Assembly: GCA_037176705.1 (NCBI GenBank)
Contig: CM073887.1
Location: 23,625,501 to 23,689,500 of the forward strand
Source: Molossus alvarezi
Taxonomy: Eukaryota; Chordata; Mammalia; Chiroptera; Molossidae
Reading direction: 5' to 3'
DNA: 64,000 bases
Part shown: positions 33,741 through 44,845 of the stretch, in pieces
Position numbering within the stretch: position 1 is the stretch's first letter
Layout of the letters: the number at the start of each line of letters is the position of its first letter
Position numbers and translations under genes: made by a program
Notes under the pieces: model-generated
The model's input: only the letters and a program-made list of their open reading frames with translations
What the model was told of the DNA's origin: nothing
The model's database searches: none

Positions 33741-34209
33741 CATCTGCCAAGTGGTTCAGTCCAGGCCCTGGGTCACCGAAATCTAGAGGGGGCTTCACAA
33801 ATCCACTAAGACTATACTTGTACTAAATTCGAAAGTGGAACAGTTGAGCCCAGAGGCCAGAAGCCAGAGCTGGGAGAGGCCCCAGCAAGCTGAGTCCCAG
33901 GGGCCCAGGCTGTGGAACTGTTGTCACCCAGCGGGCGCCAGCCAGGGGCTGCCTAGAAGTAGTCCTGAGGCTGACCCTGACCAGTGGCCTCTGGCTTACA
34001 GTCAACCCTCACATGGTCCTGGCAGGTCCCCAGCCTTAAAGGCCCAGCAGGCAGCAGATTGTAACCCCTCTCAGGTCCCTGTGTAATAACTGGTCTGGAA
34101 TCCCAGGTCCCTGGACAGCAACTCTAAACACAGGATGAGGGGTTGGACCAGGGAATTCCTGACAGGGGGGGGGTAGGGGGGGAATAAAGATGTAAAACTC
34201 TGTCTTCAG
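33739..34209. other. Unannotated stretch with G-run
   Basis: No exon or repeat recognised. A G-rich run (GGGGGGGGGGTAGGGGGGG) at about 34164-34182 could form a short quadruplex. Confidence 0.4.
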
Positions 34210-34375
34210 TAATGTACATGTGCAGAGGCAAGAAAGCTAGAGGAGAAACTATATCAATGTGGTTATTTTGGGTGGTGAGATTATGGGTGATTTTTATTTT
34301 CTGTCTCCTTTTCTGCATATCTCAAATTGTCTGCAATGAATATGTATTACTATTATAATCTGTAAAAGGTTAGTC
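34210..34375 (+). mobile_element. Old L1 3' end fragment
   Basis: GTGGTTATTTTGGGTGGTGA, GATTATGGGTGATTTTTATT, CATATCTCAAATTGTCTGC and AATGAATATGTATTACTATT form the usual 3' end of L1MB/L1MC elements. Confidence 0.75.
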
Positions 34376-34751
34376 TTAAAATTCATGTGAAATTACAATT
34401 TCATGGTAGTCATTTTGCAATCGATCTATTTGGCGTACATGTAGAATTCTGGTTTTCGCTGTTCTCCTTGATGTTTCTCCCCCTCTCTATTTCCACGGCT
34501 TGGCTTTCAAGGCCCTAATAGGCCAGCTATCCCCTCCAGTCAGACACCCTGTGTGTGGGTTTAAGTGCCCTGTGTGCACAGAAAGCAACTCCAACAGCAC
34601 AAACAGTGCGCATGCTCTTTCCTGAGCCCACGCTCCGATCCTCAGCCCCTTCCCATCAGCTTCCCCCCTTCCTCTGAAAACCCAGCTTACATTTACTTCT
34701 CTACTCTTTCAAAAATTCTGTTCCCATAAGAAAGCTTACATACCTCCGTTC

Positions 34752-34920
34752 GTTCATTCATTCATTCACTCACAATATTTATTGAGCATCAGACACCATG
34801 CTAAGGGCCGGAGACACGGCCACAAACACACGCAGCCCCTGCCTTTGCCCTTAGAAGAGAGTCACCCAGACAGCGTGCTGTGGGGCTACAGGCAAGCCGG
34901 GCATTGTTCTTTCAGCCCTT
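34752..34920 (-). mobile_element. L2 LINE 3' end
   Basis: TTCATTCATTCATTCACTC, ATATTTATTGAGCATCAGAC, CACCATGCTAAGGGCCGG and AGACACGGCCACAAACAC are the reverse complement of the L2 3' end with its terminal (TGAA)n. Confidence 0.82.
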
Positions 34921-35027
34921 GGGACGGGCTGCAGGTCCCTGCTTAGCTGGGACAGTGTATGCATGTGTATATATGTACACATGTCATAAATCATTGCAGT
35001 TATTTTAGCAGGCAAGCATTATGCTAA

Positions 35028-35262
35028 CAGTAGCTAACATTTATTGAGGACTGAGGCCATGCCAAGCTCTACCTGAGTACTTTTACATGCCTAACCTCAT
35101 CCATTCCTCACAGCAGCCCTGCGCTGTAGGTACCACCATTGTCCCCACTTTACAGATGAAAAAGGGACGGCACAGGGAAGGAAGCAGCTTACCTAACATC
35201 ATGAAACTAGTAAATGACGGGTCTTGGTTGCAAGCCCAGAGGGTCTGACCTCCGAGCTCCAC
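35028..35262 (-). mobile_element. MIR SINE
   Basis: AGCTAACATTTATTGAGGAC, ACTTTTACATGCCTAACCTC, CCTCACAGCAGCCCTGCGC, CCCACTTTACAGATGAAAAA and CAAGCCCAGAGGGTCTGACC, in the order expected for a nearly complete minus-strand MIR. Confidence 0.88.
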
Positions 35263-35457
35263 TAACTGCACCGATTCCCAGGGCCTGACACCGAGAAAGC
35301 GGTGGAGAGAAAATCAAGTGTGAGGTCGAGAGAAACAAGTCTGCTTCTTGAGGGAAAGGCAAGTCCCTGGGCCTAGGGACAGACTTTGTAGCCAGCTGAA
35401 GGGCTGGGCTTTTCCTTAAGATCAAGGGACACACCACCGTCCGATCGGCCTCCAGAG

Positions 35458-35648
35458 CAGCGGCTCTCAACCTGTGGGTCGCAACCCCTTTGGGGTCAAA
35501 CAACCCTTTCACAGGGGTCGCCTAAGACATAACAGTAGCAAAATTACAGTTATGAAGTAGCAACGAAAATAATCTTATGGCTGGGGGTCACCACAACGTG
35601 AGGAACTGTGTTGAAGGGTTGCGGCATTAGGGAGGTTGAGGACCGCTG
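35458..35648 (+). mobile_element. SPIN-like hAT MITE (191 bp)
   Basis: Ends are inverted repeats: CAGCGGCTCTCAACCT at the left, and CAGCGGTCCTCAACCT on the reverse strand of the right end (14 of 16 match). Flanked by 8-bp direct repeats CTCCAGAG (35450-35457) and CTCTAGAG (35649-35656), matching the hAT target preference nTCTAGAn. Internal blocks GTCGCAACCCCTTTGGGGTC, CCTTTCACAGGGGTCGCC, AGCAAAATTACAGTTATGAA and GGGGTCACCACAACGTGAGG are typical of the SPIN family, a hAT-Charlie group known from bats and other scattered vertebrates and attributed to horizontal transfer. There is no transposase; it would have been moved in trans. Family name is by recognition. Confidence 0.85.
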
Positions 35649-35904
35649 CTCTAGAGAGGTCCTCCAACATCTCAACATGGAGAACGAGTTGGAAAGGGCA
35701 AGACCGCAGACGCAGAGATAGATGATCCCATGCCGCAGTGACCAGGAGAGCAGGAGGCGACCCAGGCGAGGGGCAGTGAGGGCAGAGAGAACCATCATCT
35801 TCCCTTGTCTGCATTTCGCCTGCACCTTGGTTTGAGGGTTCTGCCATGCGATCTGGCACCTGCTTAAACAGTGCCTTCCAGCCAGTCGTTCTCCGGTTTT
35901 TCCC

Positions 35905-36035
35905 ACTGATGTCCTGTCTCAACTAGACCGTGAGCTCCCCTGGGGACAGGGACGGCTCTTGGCAAATACACCTGTCAGTGCTCAGCACAGCGCTGGACAC
36001 GGAGATCAGCTACTCACGCTTTGAATAAGTAAATT
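35905..36035 (+). mobile_element. L2 LINE 3' end
   Basis: ACTAGACCGTGAGCTCCCC, TGGGGACAGGGACGGCTC, AGTGCTCAGCACAGCGCTGG and TTTGAATAAGTAAAT match the plus-strand L2 3' end in order. Confidence 0.75.
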
Positions 36036-36240
36036 ATCATGTTTGTTATTTCATCGACCTTACAATCAAGGGATTTTATACTCTGAATGCACCTTGATGA
36101 ACACGAACACTAGTTCTGCAGCTCATTCCTTGGGGTTTATAGGCAATCACATGCAGAGTGAAACTAGGTAACTAATATGTGTAAAATGCCTGGTGAAACA
36201 GTGCGTAGGATCAGTAGGAAGAGTCAATGTTACACAGGTG

Positions 36241-36241
<1 letters not shown>

Positions 36242-36274
<33 letters not shown>
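36242..36274 (+). repeat. (GT)n microsatellite
   Basis: About 16 uninterrupted GT dinucleotides. Confidence 0.96.
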
Positions 36275-36276
<2 letters not shown>

Positions 36277-37759
36277 TACACAGGACGCTGTAGGATATGG
36301 TCATCTTATCTATATTTGCATCAGAGCTGCATTTCGCTTCTCAAAGTCCCTTTTCCTCTTCTTTAGGGCTTCTGAAGGATTCATGCACCAAATAACTAAA
36401 TTACGTCTTGGTAGCTAAACAAATTATGTAAAATTATATGCCATGAATATTTTATAATTCTAGACCCCGAAGCCAGACTCCAGACAGCTTTATGTCTGCA
36501 GCAACCTGTATCATACCCAGATGAATGAGGCTAGACAAATGACTTCTTTCAAAAACTTAACTTTTTTTTTCTTGGTGCCTTTCTCTTTAAAGATGTCTCA
36601 AAGGTTTTATTGTGCATTGGTAATGATAGTAAATGCACTCCACCTTCCTCTTGGCTGGCTGGAGCGAGAGATTGTGCCCAGCATAACTTACCTCTCTAAA
36701 CATGCACAGAATTGACTGAGGTGAGCAGAGGCCTACCTTCGGCGTTCACTGAACAGACACAAGAATAACGGCTGACAGCCGTCCAAGTTCAACCTGTTCC
36801 ACACACTTCCTTTTGTCTCCGAATGTCGACATTGCCTACAAAATTCATTTTTCTAAATGAGGCTTTAAACGCCCAGGAACAGAGAGAGGGGCGGCTGTGT
36901 GTGATCTCAGGATTAAGGAAGATCAGAACTGCTTGTACGTTCCCGTGGGTTTCGTTCTCCTTCTTCTTTCTCAATTACCTTTGCTGGTTTCCATCCTCTC
37001 CTTCTGGTTTTAGAAGAAAGCGCTGCCCGACAAAGGTTCAGGGCTGCGTTTGCAAAAAGGCCAGCAGAAGAAAACGAGGAAACTGGAAGTTAATAAGGCT
37101 CTGTGGCCCCTCTCCTGGGCTCCTGGGATGTGGAGTCTTGCAGGTTAATGGTTCAAACTGAGCGACGTCGAAATGGCTGTGAAGGGAGGGGGCACAGGGA
37201 ACGCTGTCTCTCCCCCTTCCTCCAACTATTCTGTGGGCTCAGAGAGGAAGCGAACACAACTGGGCAAACTGCACATGCCTCCAGCCAGAGGCTGACAAGG
37301 AACGCCAAGCAAGAGAAACAGTTGATTTTGCTGGGGTGGTATAATTCTAGGAGACTGTGCCTCTTTTTTTCTATGTCTGCTAGTCTTACAATTACATTTG
37401 TGCAATAAACAAATAATTTTTTCCCCAAAAATACTGCTGACTCATCGGAGCACCACCGACGTCAGAAGCATCTTTTCTGTCTGATCAGCCAGCTGGGTTT
37501 CCAGAGACAGCATTTCCATCTCCTTTTCCAGAAAAGGGAAGAAAAAAAAAATGAGAGAGAGAAAGAAAAGAAGGCTTGTTACTCAGAGATCACCAAGCAG
37601 ATCCCGGACTACCCTCTAAGATGGCCCAGCTCTGGGCATGAGCCCCAGAATGCATCCAGGGACAGGCAACACTGGAGGCAGGGAAGCACCGTGGGGAGGA
37701 ATTATCTCTCATCTTCCCTGTCAGCCCAGCCCGAAGCTGGAAGTGATGAAGGAGGGGGC
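36275..37759. other. Unannotated stretch
   Basis: No repeat, RNA gene or exon recognised. An A-rich then GA-rich patch lies at 37539-37570. TGCTGACTCA at about 37434-37443 is a Maf/AP-1-like motif. Opposing short frames at 36789-37428 have no domain. Confidence 0.4.
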
Positions 37760-38185
37760 CAGGGATGTGGGCAGGAATCCTGGTGCTGCCACTTATTAGC
37801 CGCATGACCTTTAACCAGTTTCTTAAGCCTGGATGAGCCTCAGGGTTTTTATCTTTTTTTTTTTTTCTTTATTGATTTTAGACAGAGAGGAAGGGAGAGG
37901 AAGAGATAGAAACATCGATGAGAGAGAACAGAGAACATCGATTGGCCGCCTCCTGCATGCCCCCTACTGGGAATCGGGCCCACAACCTGGGCATGTGTCC
38001 TGACCGGGAATCAAACCAGCGACCTCTTGGTGCATGGGTCAACGCTCAACCACTGAGCATCAGTGTTTTTATCTTTTAAATGGCTATAAATTTCACTCAC
38101 TTCCCAGGATTTTATACGGTTGCTTGAAATGATTGCGTAAAAGCACTAAATACAGTGTCCACCACACAGTAAATGCTCAATGGAG
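37760..38185 (+). mobile_element. MIR SINE split by a Ves SINE
   Basis: AATCCTGGTGCTGCCACTTA, TTAGCCGCATGACCTTTAAC and CCAGTTTCTTAAGCCTGG lie before the insert; AAATGGCTATAAATTTCACT, AAAAGCACTAAATACAGTGT and CAGTAAATGCTCAATGGAGG follow it. Together they form a full plus-strand MIR into which the younger SINE at 37858-38060 inserted. Confidence 0.85.
37858..38060 (-). mobile_element. Ves-type SINE (gcaccaagagg subtype) in a MIR
   Basis: T-run, TTATTGATTTTAGACAGAG, CGATTGGCCGCCTCCTGCAT, CCCCCTACTGGGAATCGGGC, CGACCTCTTGGTGCATGGG and AACGCTCAACCACTGAGC. The flanking 17-bp repeats CAGGGTTTTTATCTTTT (37841-37857) and CAGTGTTTTTATCTTTT (38061-38077) differ at one position. Confidence 0.95.
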
Positions 38186-38497
38186 GAAGAGGCGTTGAGG
38201 ATGAGCCCCATCTTGACTGCTTATGTCCCTCCCGTAGTGACCCATGACCCCTCGCTATGAAACACACACCCACTGCCCACACACTCTTCTCTCCGATGTT
38301 CCTCTCTCTTCCCACACTTTCAGAAACTGGCTCAGGAAAGAATTTCATAAAACTATTCATACTCAAGAATAACTGTCTCATAAGTTTTTCCTTTTCTAGG
38401 AATATTTGCATTTTAATTGGGTAACAAACTAAAACTACTTCTAGCAGGGCAATTTTAGGTCTCAGCAAGCTAACATGGGACACATTTTTCTTTGTTG

Positions 38498-38533
38498 TTT
38501 GTTTGTTTGGTTGGTTAGTTGGTTGGTTGGTTG
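38498..38533 (+). repeat. (GTTT)n/(GGTT)n low-complexity repeat
   Basis: Tetranucleotide-like run passing from GTTT to GGTT units (TTGTTTGTTTGGTTGGTTAG followed by more GGTT). Confidence 0.85.
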
Positions 38534-38699
38534 TAAATCGGGTAATAAGAAACTCTTAGTGAGCTCTTAAAATTATGCAAATAAGTGTCTATTTAAATGG
38601 TTGAGCCTCCAAATTTAACTACCAGTTTACACAGAACACAGAAGATAGAAGAATATGATGAATAACACTAAGAAAATGCAACCAGCAAAATCCATACTG

Positions 38700-39600
38700 A
38701 GGGCTCCTATAGGATAAATAATATATATATTTTTAATTAATTGCAAGAAAGAGAGAGAAATGTTGGGGGAAGCTATAGATTAAGAAATATATAAACATAT
38801 ATTTAACCCATCACAAGGTATGGACTTCAATTGTATCCCAACTGAAAAAAAACCCAACAAATTGTAAAAATAAAATTATGACATTTGTAAAACAGAAGAA
38901 AGTTAAATGTTAATTTAATTGCCTATCTGATGATTTTAAGATCATTGTTAATTTTAAGTATGTGATAATATTATGACAGCTGTTTTTTTTAAAAGAGTCC
39001 TTGTTTTTGACACATACCGAAATTGTTACTAATAAAATGGTCTGATGGTTAATTTTATGTGTCAACTTGGCTAGGCCCAGTACTTGGGTCAAATGCTAGT
39101 ATAGATATTGCTGTGCAGACATTTTTTCAGATGGGGTTAACATGTAAGTCAGTAGACTTTGAGTAAAGCAGATTGCCCTCCGTCTGATCAGTCGAAGACC
39201 TTACGACAAAAGACTGAGGTTTCCAGAAGAAGCAATTCTGCCTCAAGATTCTAATACAGAAGAAATCTGACCGTGTCTCTAGCCTGCAAAATTTGGATTC
39301 AGAACTGCAATGCCAACTCTTAGCCGAATTTCCAGCCCCCACAATAGGTTGAGCCAATTTCTTAAAACAAGTCTTGATAGATAGGTGGGTAGATAGACAG
39401 ACAGAGAGAGAGACTGCTTCTCTGGGGAACCCTAATATATGGTCTTTTGTTAAAATTTGTTTCAAAATGATACAAGATGTGGTGGGAAGTGGATTAGTGG
39501 ATGGGGACATGGCAAGGTTGACCACGAGTTGTTGAGGCTGGGTAATGGGTAATTTTTAAAATAGGGATAATAGTATCTAATTTTATGTATATTCAAAATT
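38700..39600 (+). mobile_element. Old L1 3' UTR fragment split by an LTR
   Basis: Before the insert: GTGATAATATTATGACAGCT, AAAGAGTCCTTGTTTTTGAC, ACACATACCGAAATTGTTAC. After it: TTTCAAAATGATACAAGATG, AGTTGTTGAGGCTGGGTAAT and TATTCAAAATTACCCATAAA. This order is seen in L1MA/L1MB 3' ends. The A-rich DNA at 38700-38930 may also belong to it, but less surely. Confidence 0.6.
39043..39438 (-). mobile_element. Solitary MaLR/ERVL-type LTR
   Basis: TGATGGTTAATTTTATGTGT, CAACTTGGCTAGGCCCAG, AGTAGACTTTGAGTAAAGCA, GATTGCCCTCCGTCTGATC, TGAGCCAATTTCTTAAAAC and CTCTGGGGAACCCTAATA are typical blocks of an old ERVL-related LTR on the minus strand. The short repeat ATGGTC (39037-39042 and 39439-39444) fits a retroviral integration duplication of 5-6 bp. 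A GATA/GACA/GA-rich patch lies at 39375-39410. Only the LTR is present, probably after recombination between two LTRs. Confidence 0.7.
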
Positions 39601-40149
39601 ACCCATAAAACAACAGCAACAACTAACTCTTGCTCCATGGAATTATTCCCCAGGGTCACTGCATGGCGCCAAGGATTATGTAAGTGGATTTTTAGCCCAG
39701 CTCTGTGCAGTATTGATAAGCCCCTCTTCCCTCCCCCATGCGGCCCCTTGAGCAGTCAGCACCAGGGGGGCTGATTCTCAGGCAAGGCTGCCTGACCGGG
39801 CATCCCAGGATGAATTCCACAACCACAGGCAGCGAGACTTTGGCAGGATCAGGGAGAACCTCCACTACAGAGGAGGGACCCAGGAAAGGTAAGAGCTCAC
39901 TGCAGGTCACAACTCCCAAGAGAGGCAGAACTAGTTCTAGAATCTTGTTCTTTGCACATCCATCGGGGGTAGTCCCCCCCCCCCCCCCCCACACACACAC
40001 GCACACTCTGGTTTTCCTACAATGGTACCTGATCACAATTCAGGGAGAAGCCATGGGTCCTCCTCTCCTGAGACACTTCCTGTCACCCCCATCTCATCCC
40101 CAACAAACTAGCCAGCTCTCCTTTGTGCCCCCTCATTCATTGATGAGTG
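39601..40149. other. Unannotated stretch with C-run
   Basis: No gene recognised. It contains a run of about 17 C residues followed by (CA)n at 39974-40010 (see separate entry). Confidence 0.4.
39974..40010 (+). repeat. Poly-C/(CA)n compound repeat
   Basis: About 17 consecutive C residues followed by alternating CA. It gives runs of Pro, His and Thr in the overlapping frames. Confidence 0.95.
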
Positions 40150-40970
40150 ATTTCAAGCATACAGAGAGTATACCTAGTAATATGGGTAACTCCCCATGAA
40201 TTTATCACCCAGTTGAAAAAAGTCAATATTCCAGACTCAACTGAAGACTTTGAGCCCTGCCCAGACCCACACCCTTGCCCCGTCCCTAGAGGTAACCACT
40301 CTCTGAAACTTAATGTGTGCCATGATCATGCATTTCCTATCTTTGCTTTCTTTTTTTATGCATTTATCTTCAGATAGAGTGAGACGGAGAGAAGGAAGTG
40401 AGAGAAACATCGATGTGAGAGAGACACATCACGTGGTTACCACCCACATGACCCCATGGGGCCGGGGACAAACTGTAACCGAAGTACATCCCCTTAGCGG
40501 GAACCGAACCCGGGACTCTCCAGTCTGTGAGCCGAAGCTCTAACCACTGAGCCAAACCAGCCAGGGCTCTATCTTTGCTTTAAAAAGGAAAAAAAAAGGG
40601 ATCTGTTGGGTTTTTTCTTTTTAATTTACGGTGGTTTTTCTCAATGCTCGCATTGCATATATGCTATTCATAAACAATATACAGTTATAATTATTATTGA
40701 TGCTTTAAGCTCTAACAAATGCTTTCATACAGTAGGTAATTTTATGCAACTTGCTTTCTGCACTCAGCAATGTGGTTTTGAGATTTATCCCCATCGATAT
40801 GCATAACTCTGGCTTATTCAATGCACACTGCTGAGTGGTACTCCATTGTGTGAATGTACCACAATGTATTGATCCATTTCTCCTGGGATAGACATTTCTG
40901 TCATTTTCAGTTTTTCTTTTTCTTACAAACAAGGGTGGAAGGAACATTCTTTCAGTTTCCTTGTTCACAT
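40150..40970 (-). mobile_element. Old L1 (L1M) fragment split by a Ves SINE
   Basis: Antisense L1 3'-region landmarks: TGAATTTATCACCCAGTTGA, GGTAACCACTCTCTGAAAC, then after the SINE TGGTTTTGAGATTTATCCCC, TGCTGAGTGGTACTCCATTG, TGTGAATGTACCACAATG and GATAGACATTTCTGTCATTT. Continuous in L1 order on both sides of the insert. Confidence 0.85.
40350..40568 (-). mobile_element. Ves-type SINE inserted in an old L1
   Basis: TTATCTTCAGATAGAGTGAG, GGGGCCGGGGACAAACTG, GGAACCGAACCCGGGACTC and CCACTGAGCCAAACCAGCC. A perfect 13-bp duplication, CTATCTTTGCTTT, flanks it (40337-40349 and 40569-40581). Contains an antisense frame starting MAQWLELR. Confidence 0.96.
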
Positions 40971-43811
40971 CTGAGAGCCTTAATCTAGGCCTCTTTCCAG
41001 CCATCACCTCTCCTCCATCCTCTACTCCACCAAGGTCACGGATGAAGAAACGGTACTGGCCTGTGTCCTTCCACGGGCTAAGTGTGTCCCTCCCGGGGCA
41101 GGTGAAGGAAGCACTGAGCAGTTATCTATGGCTCGAGGCCGGCTTCACTCGGCCATCTCTGCAGACTGTCTCACTTTAAGAATTAGGTTGGGGGAATGTA
41201 GTTATCTGAACAATTGCCCTGTCTAGACTCATTGCACTCCCTGAAGTTCTTGGCAGTATCCAAAAGGGGTCAGCACTCACAGAGCACAGCTAAATACAGA
41301 CATCTAGGAACAAAAGGCCTAATTAAGAACCAGGAAGCTGCTCTTGGGAAATTAAAAGCGTTGGCCAAGGCACCCTGGGCTGTGCCAAAGCCTCATTTGT
41401 CAGGGATGCTGATGAGAGCCCCAAGTTGAGGGGAAATAAAGCAGATTTATCCCCCAAACCGCTAGGGCTTACCGGCTGCTGCTTCTTGCGTCTCCCCCCA
41501 CGTCACACTTTCTGGGACAAGGAGGAGGAAAACCCCCTCCAGGCGATTGGATTCACTTTTCCACCAAGTCGGAGTCGCTCTCGCTGGTTTCTCTAAACGA
41601 CTAGTTTCCTGGAATGGAGAATTTTGGACCCTGAAGAACGTTTCCAATTCAAAATGCATTTCTGATCTTCTAGACTTGGGAAGGCCCAAGGTTACCTTTA
41701 TGTCTTCAGGGAGGGGAAGTTCACCTTCCTCCACGAGGTAGCACAATAAAAACACCTTTCCATCCTGACGTGAGGGAACAGGGTGAAGACCAGTATTATA
41801 CCCTGTCGGTGTGGTGAACTCTCGCTGTACTTTGTAACTATAGTTTCACAAACTCTACGTGCTCATCTGGAGATATAGCCATGTTTCCAGTCAATTCTCA
41901 GGGGTTAAAAATAAGCTGGACTTAGGAATGTTTAAGTGAGATTCTTAAAACTCCGTAACACACCCTTGATACAAAATATAAAGTCATTTTTATCTAGCCC
42001 ACAGCAGGTGTATGGAGGCTACACCGAGCAGCACGGACCTGGTTCTGAGCCATCTCAGACGGTGCCTTCTGACCTCGCCTGTAAAATGGGCCGTCTCGTC
42101 GGGTTCCCGGGGGGGTCAATGGAGATAATGTACTGGAAGGCACTTGGAAAAATACAAAGTGCGAATTCAAATGGATTATTGACCGCCCTTTGTTAAATGT
42201 TGGTTTGATTGCCGGATGTCCTTGAACACAACGAAGCACCATTTCTTATCAACCGTTTTAGAACATACACCTTCTCACCAGTTCGGAATGATTTTCCCTC
42301 CAATCACTTCAGCTCCTGTGGTTTTGCTCCAAAGCTGCTGCGTGGAGGTCTTCAGCGGCATCCAGCGTCCCACCACCCGCGGCGGGGATCTCCTCTCCAC
42401 CTCCCAAGGCAATTCCCGGACCTCTGCTTGGAAATCTCGTGAGGACGGCTTCCCAGGACACGGAGCAGCCCTCCCGCGAGGGTGTCTCCTCCGAAGTGAG
42501 CTCCGTGGAGTCAGAAGCCACTTCAGCCCCTTGTCCGGAGCAGGTGTTGAAGCCACGGCCCCGGGGCCGAATCCACCCCAATGCCTGGTGTCACGGTCTG
42601 CAAGCTAAGAATGGTTTTTACATTTTTAAATAGAAGGGAAAAAATTTTAATAGTATTTCATAATAAGTGAAAATTACATGAACTTGGAATTTCAGAATCC
42701 ATCAAGTGTTATTGAAACAGCTACGCCCACCTATTTTGACATGTCTGTGGCTGCTTACACACAGGGCAGAGCGGAGTAGAGACAGAGACCTCACAGCCGG
42801 CAAAGGCCAAGCTAGTTACAGAAAAATGTCCACCCCTACTTTATACTGGCATTTCCGACCCCTCTTTAAAGGTGTGAACCATATTTTCATGCCATTGACC
42901 CACCTAACAAGCCTTTTTAAGGGCTCATTATGGCCCAGGAGCAAGGCGAGGCACTGGGCAGGTTTTAAAGAGAGAGGCAAACAAACAATAAGAGCACAAC
43001 ACAGAGCCACCGTCGGAATTCAGAGGAAGAGAAAGGAGCTTTTCAGAAAGATTTCACAAGGAACTTTGAGCTGGAACTTCAAGAATGAGATCGGTTTTGA
43101 AGAGTTGGAGAGAGCTGAGAGATTCTGTTAGCAGGAAAACATCTCACTTAAAGCCATGGAGTCAGGGAAGCTTGGGATGTGCTGGGAGACTGCCGTCTGT
43201 CTGCCCAGCACGCGCTCTGGGTGCTGGCCATGCGGCAGGCGTGATCCGAGGTGCCCAGATACACCAGTGCACAGGCAAGGACCCCCACCCCCGGGGTAGA
43301 TTCCGTTCCAGTGACCACGTGACTGGAGTAAGCGGTTCATCGAGAAGGACCCACAGTCAAGAGTGGGTGACAGGCAGAGTGGGACACCCATGGGAGGAAG
43401 CCCCCAGCTCTGCTCTCTCAAGAGCACTAGAATTACAATCAGACACATGCTTTGAGCGGGGGGGCTGCCCCTCAGAACTGCCACACACTCTGGCCGTGGG
43501 CATATGCCTTAGTCTCCTCATCCTTGAAATTAGGGGCTAGGACCAGATCCAACTCAAAAATTCTATAACGGCAGTTACATCTTGCAAGGTTTTCCAATCA
43601 CACAGTTTCTGGGATTAGTAGGAAAAAAAATCTAGATAGCTGCTCATTTTGGTTTCATCTATAAGTTGTGATGTGTTTGTTTTTCTTATTTTGAGTGTGT
43701 TTCTTAAAAAAAAAAAAAAAAAACACCACCAAAAAACAAAAAACCGAGTAGTACTACGTGTTTCCTAACTTCAAGGATCTAGAATCCAGTGGAAAACAGA
43801 GAAGATGCGTG
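40971..43811. other. Longest repeat-poor stretch (about 2.8 kb), no gene recognised
   Basis: I recognise no transposon, RNA gene or exon. A CpG cluster lies at 42355-42580 (CCACCCGCGGCGGGGATC, CCCGGGGCCGAATCC). Frames of 130-151 codons at 42216-42608 and 43085-43540 overlap others of similar length and have no domain. A run of about 18 A residues lies at 43707-43724. If the window holds a hidden exon or enhancer, this is one place to look. Confidence 0.4.
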
Positions 43812-44027
43812 CAGAGTCCACGGACCCTGGAGCCAGATTGCCTGGCCTTGGGTCCCGGCTCTGCCCTCACCAGCAGCAGGGCCACATCCACCTGGGAAGT
43901 CACTTGACCTGCCTGTGCCTCCGTGTCCCAGTGAAATGGAGAGAGTGCTGGTATCGACAGGAAAGGGCTCTCATGAGGATTAAATGAGACAATACATGTA
44001 AAGAGCCCAGAACAGTGCCTGGCTTAC
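43812..44027 (+). mobile_element. MIR SINE, near full length
   Basis: GACCCTGGAGCCAGATTGCC, CTTGGGTCCCGGCTCTGCC, AAGTCACTTGACCTGCCTG, GAGGATTAAATGAGACAATA and CATGTAAAGAGCCCAGAAC, then AGTGCCTGGC, follow the full MIR consensus order. Confidence 0.93.
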
Positions 44028-44099
44028 CTCATCCTCTCTCCCACCCACAGCTCCTCCTCCTCTGGGAATAGGACTCCTCCCCACCCCACCACCACTGGC

Positions 44100-44702
44100 T
44101 GCTCCGGTAACACAGGAGTCTTCCTTGTCTCCTCCCTCCAGCTCACCCCCGACTGAGTCATGCTGACTCAATATCCCACACATCTCTCAAATCATCTCCT
44201 CTCTCTCTCTTCGTATTTCTGCTTCTCTCTAGATCTCTACGTCCTTCTATATTTTTATAGCCTTCCCATGGTTTCCCCTGGCTCCTAGAATCCAACCCCA
44301 CTTCCTGACCCTGTGGGGTCCCTTTCCTGCCTCCCCATCTGCATCCCAGCAGCCTAGCTTTCTCTCATATCCTCAGAGGCTTGCTATTCCCTCCGTCTGA
44401 AATACCTCCCACTCCGCTCTCCCGCTCTCCCTGCAACTAGCAAAATGAGTTTTTAATGCCACCTCCTCAGGAACACACCCCTGACTCATGCACTGGACTG
44501 GTACCCTGTCTGGGTTCTCTGTCCTTTCCATAATCAGAACTGGTCAGTTCTATGTGTGTGCCTGTTGGGTATAATCAGTAAACCACGGGATTTCAGGGTA
44601 GGGATTTTTTTAAACCTGTCTTTTCCACTGATGCACTGATCCACCTCAGTATCTAACACGGTGACTGACAGATAGGCACTCGAAAAAGATGTGTTGAATA
44701 AT
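44100..44702 (+). mobile_element. L2 LINE 3' region
   Basis: TTGCTATTCCCTCCGTCTGA, TAATGCCACCTCCTCAGGAA, CACCCCTGACTCATGCACTG, and the end TCTAACACGGTGACTGACAG, ATAGGCACTCGAAAAAGATG, TGTTGAAT match the L2 3' UTR and terminus. Left boundary uncertain. Confidence 0.72.
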
Positions 44703-44845
44703 AAAGTTCTCCTCACTAGACAACAAGCTGCATTAGACTCTCCCTGTGCTGTGTCAATATCCCCAGAACCTAGCTCAGTGCTTGGTTTGTACTAAATATA
44801 CCATTAATACCTGTTGGGCAAATGAACAAATAAGTGAATAACTTA
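44703..44845 (+). mobile_element. Second L2 3' end
   Basis: CTAGACAACAAGCTGCATTA, ATATCCCCAGAACCTAGCTC, AGTGCTTGGTTTGTACTAA and GGCAAATGAACAAATAAGTG form an independent L2 3' end in tandem with the previous one. Confidence 0.7.

Noticed and set aside
37430..37445. TGCTGACTCA Maf/AP-1-like site (a similar one near 44161)
   Set aside because: Single short motifs of this length are expected by chance in 64 kb; no supporting cluster or promoter was seen.
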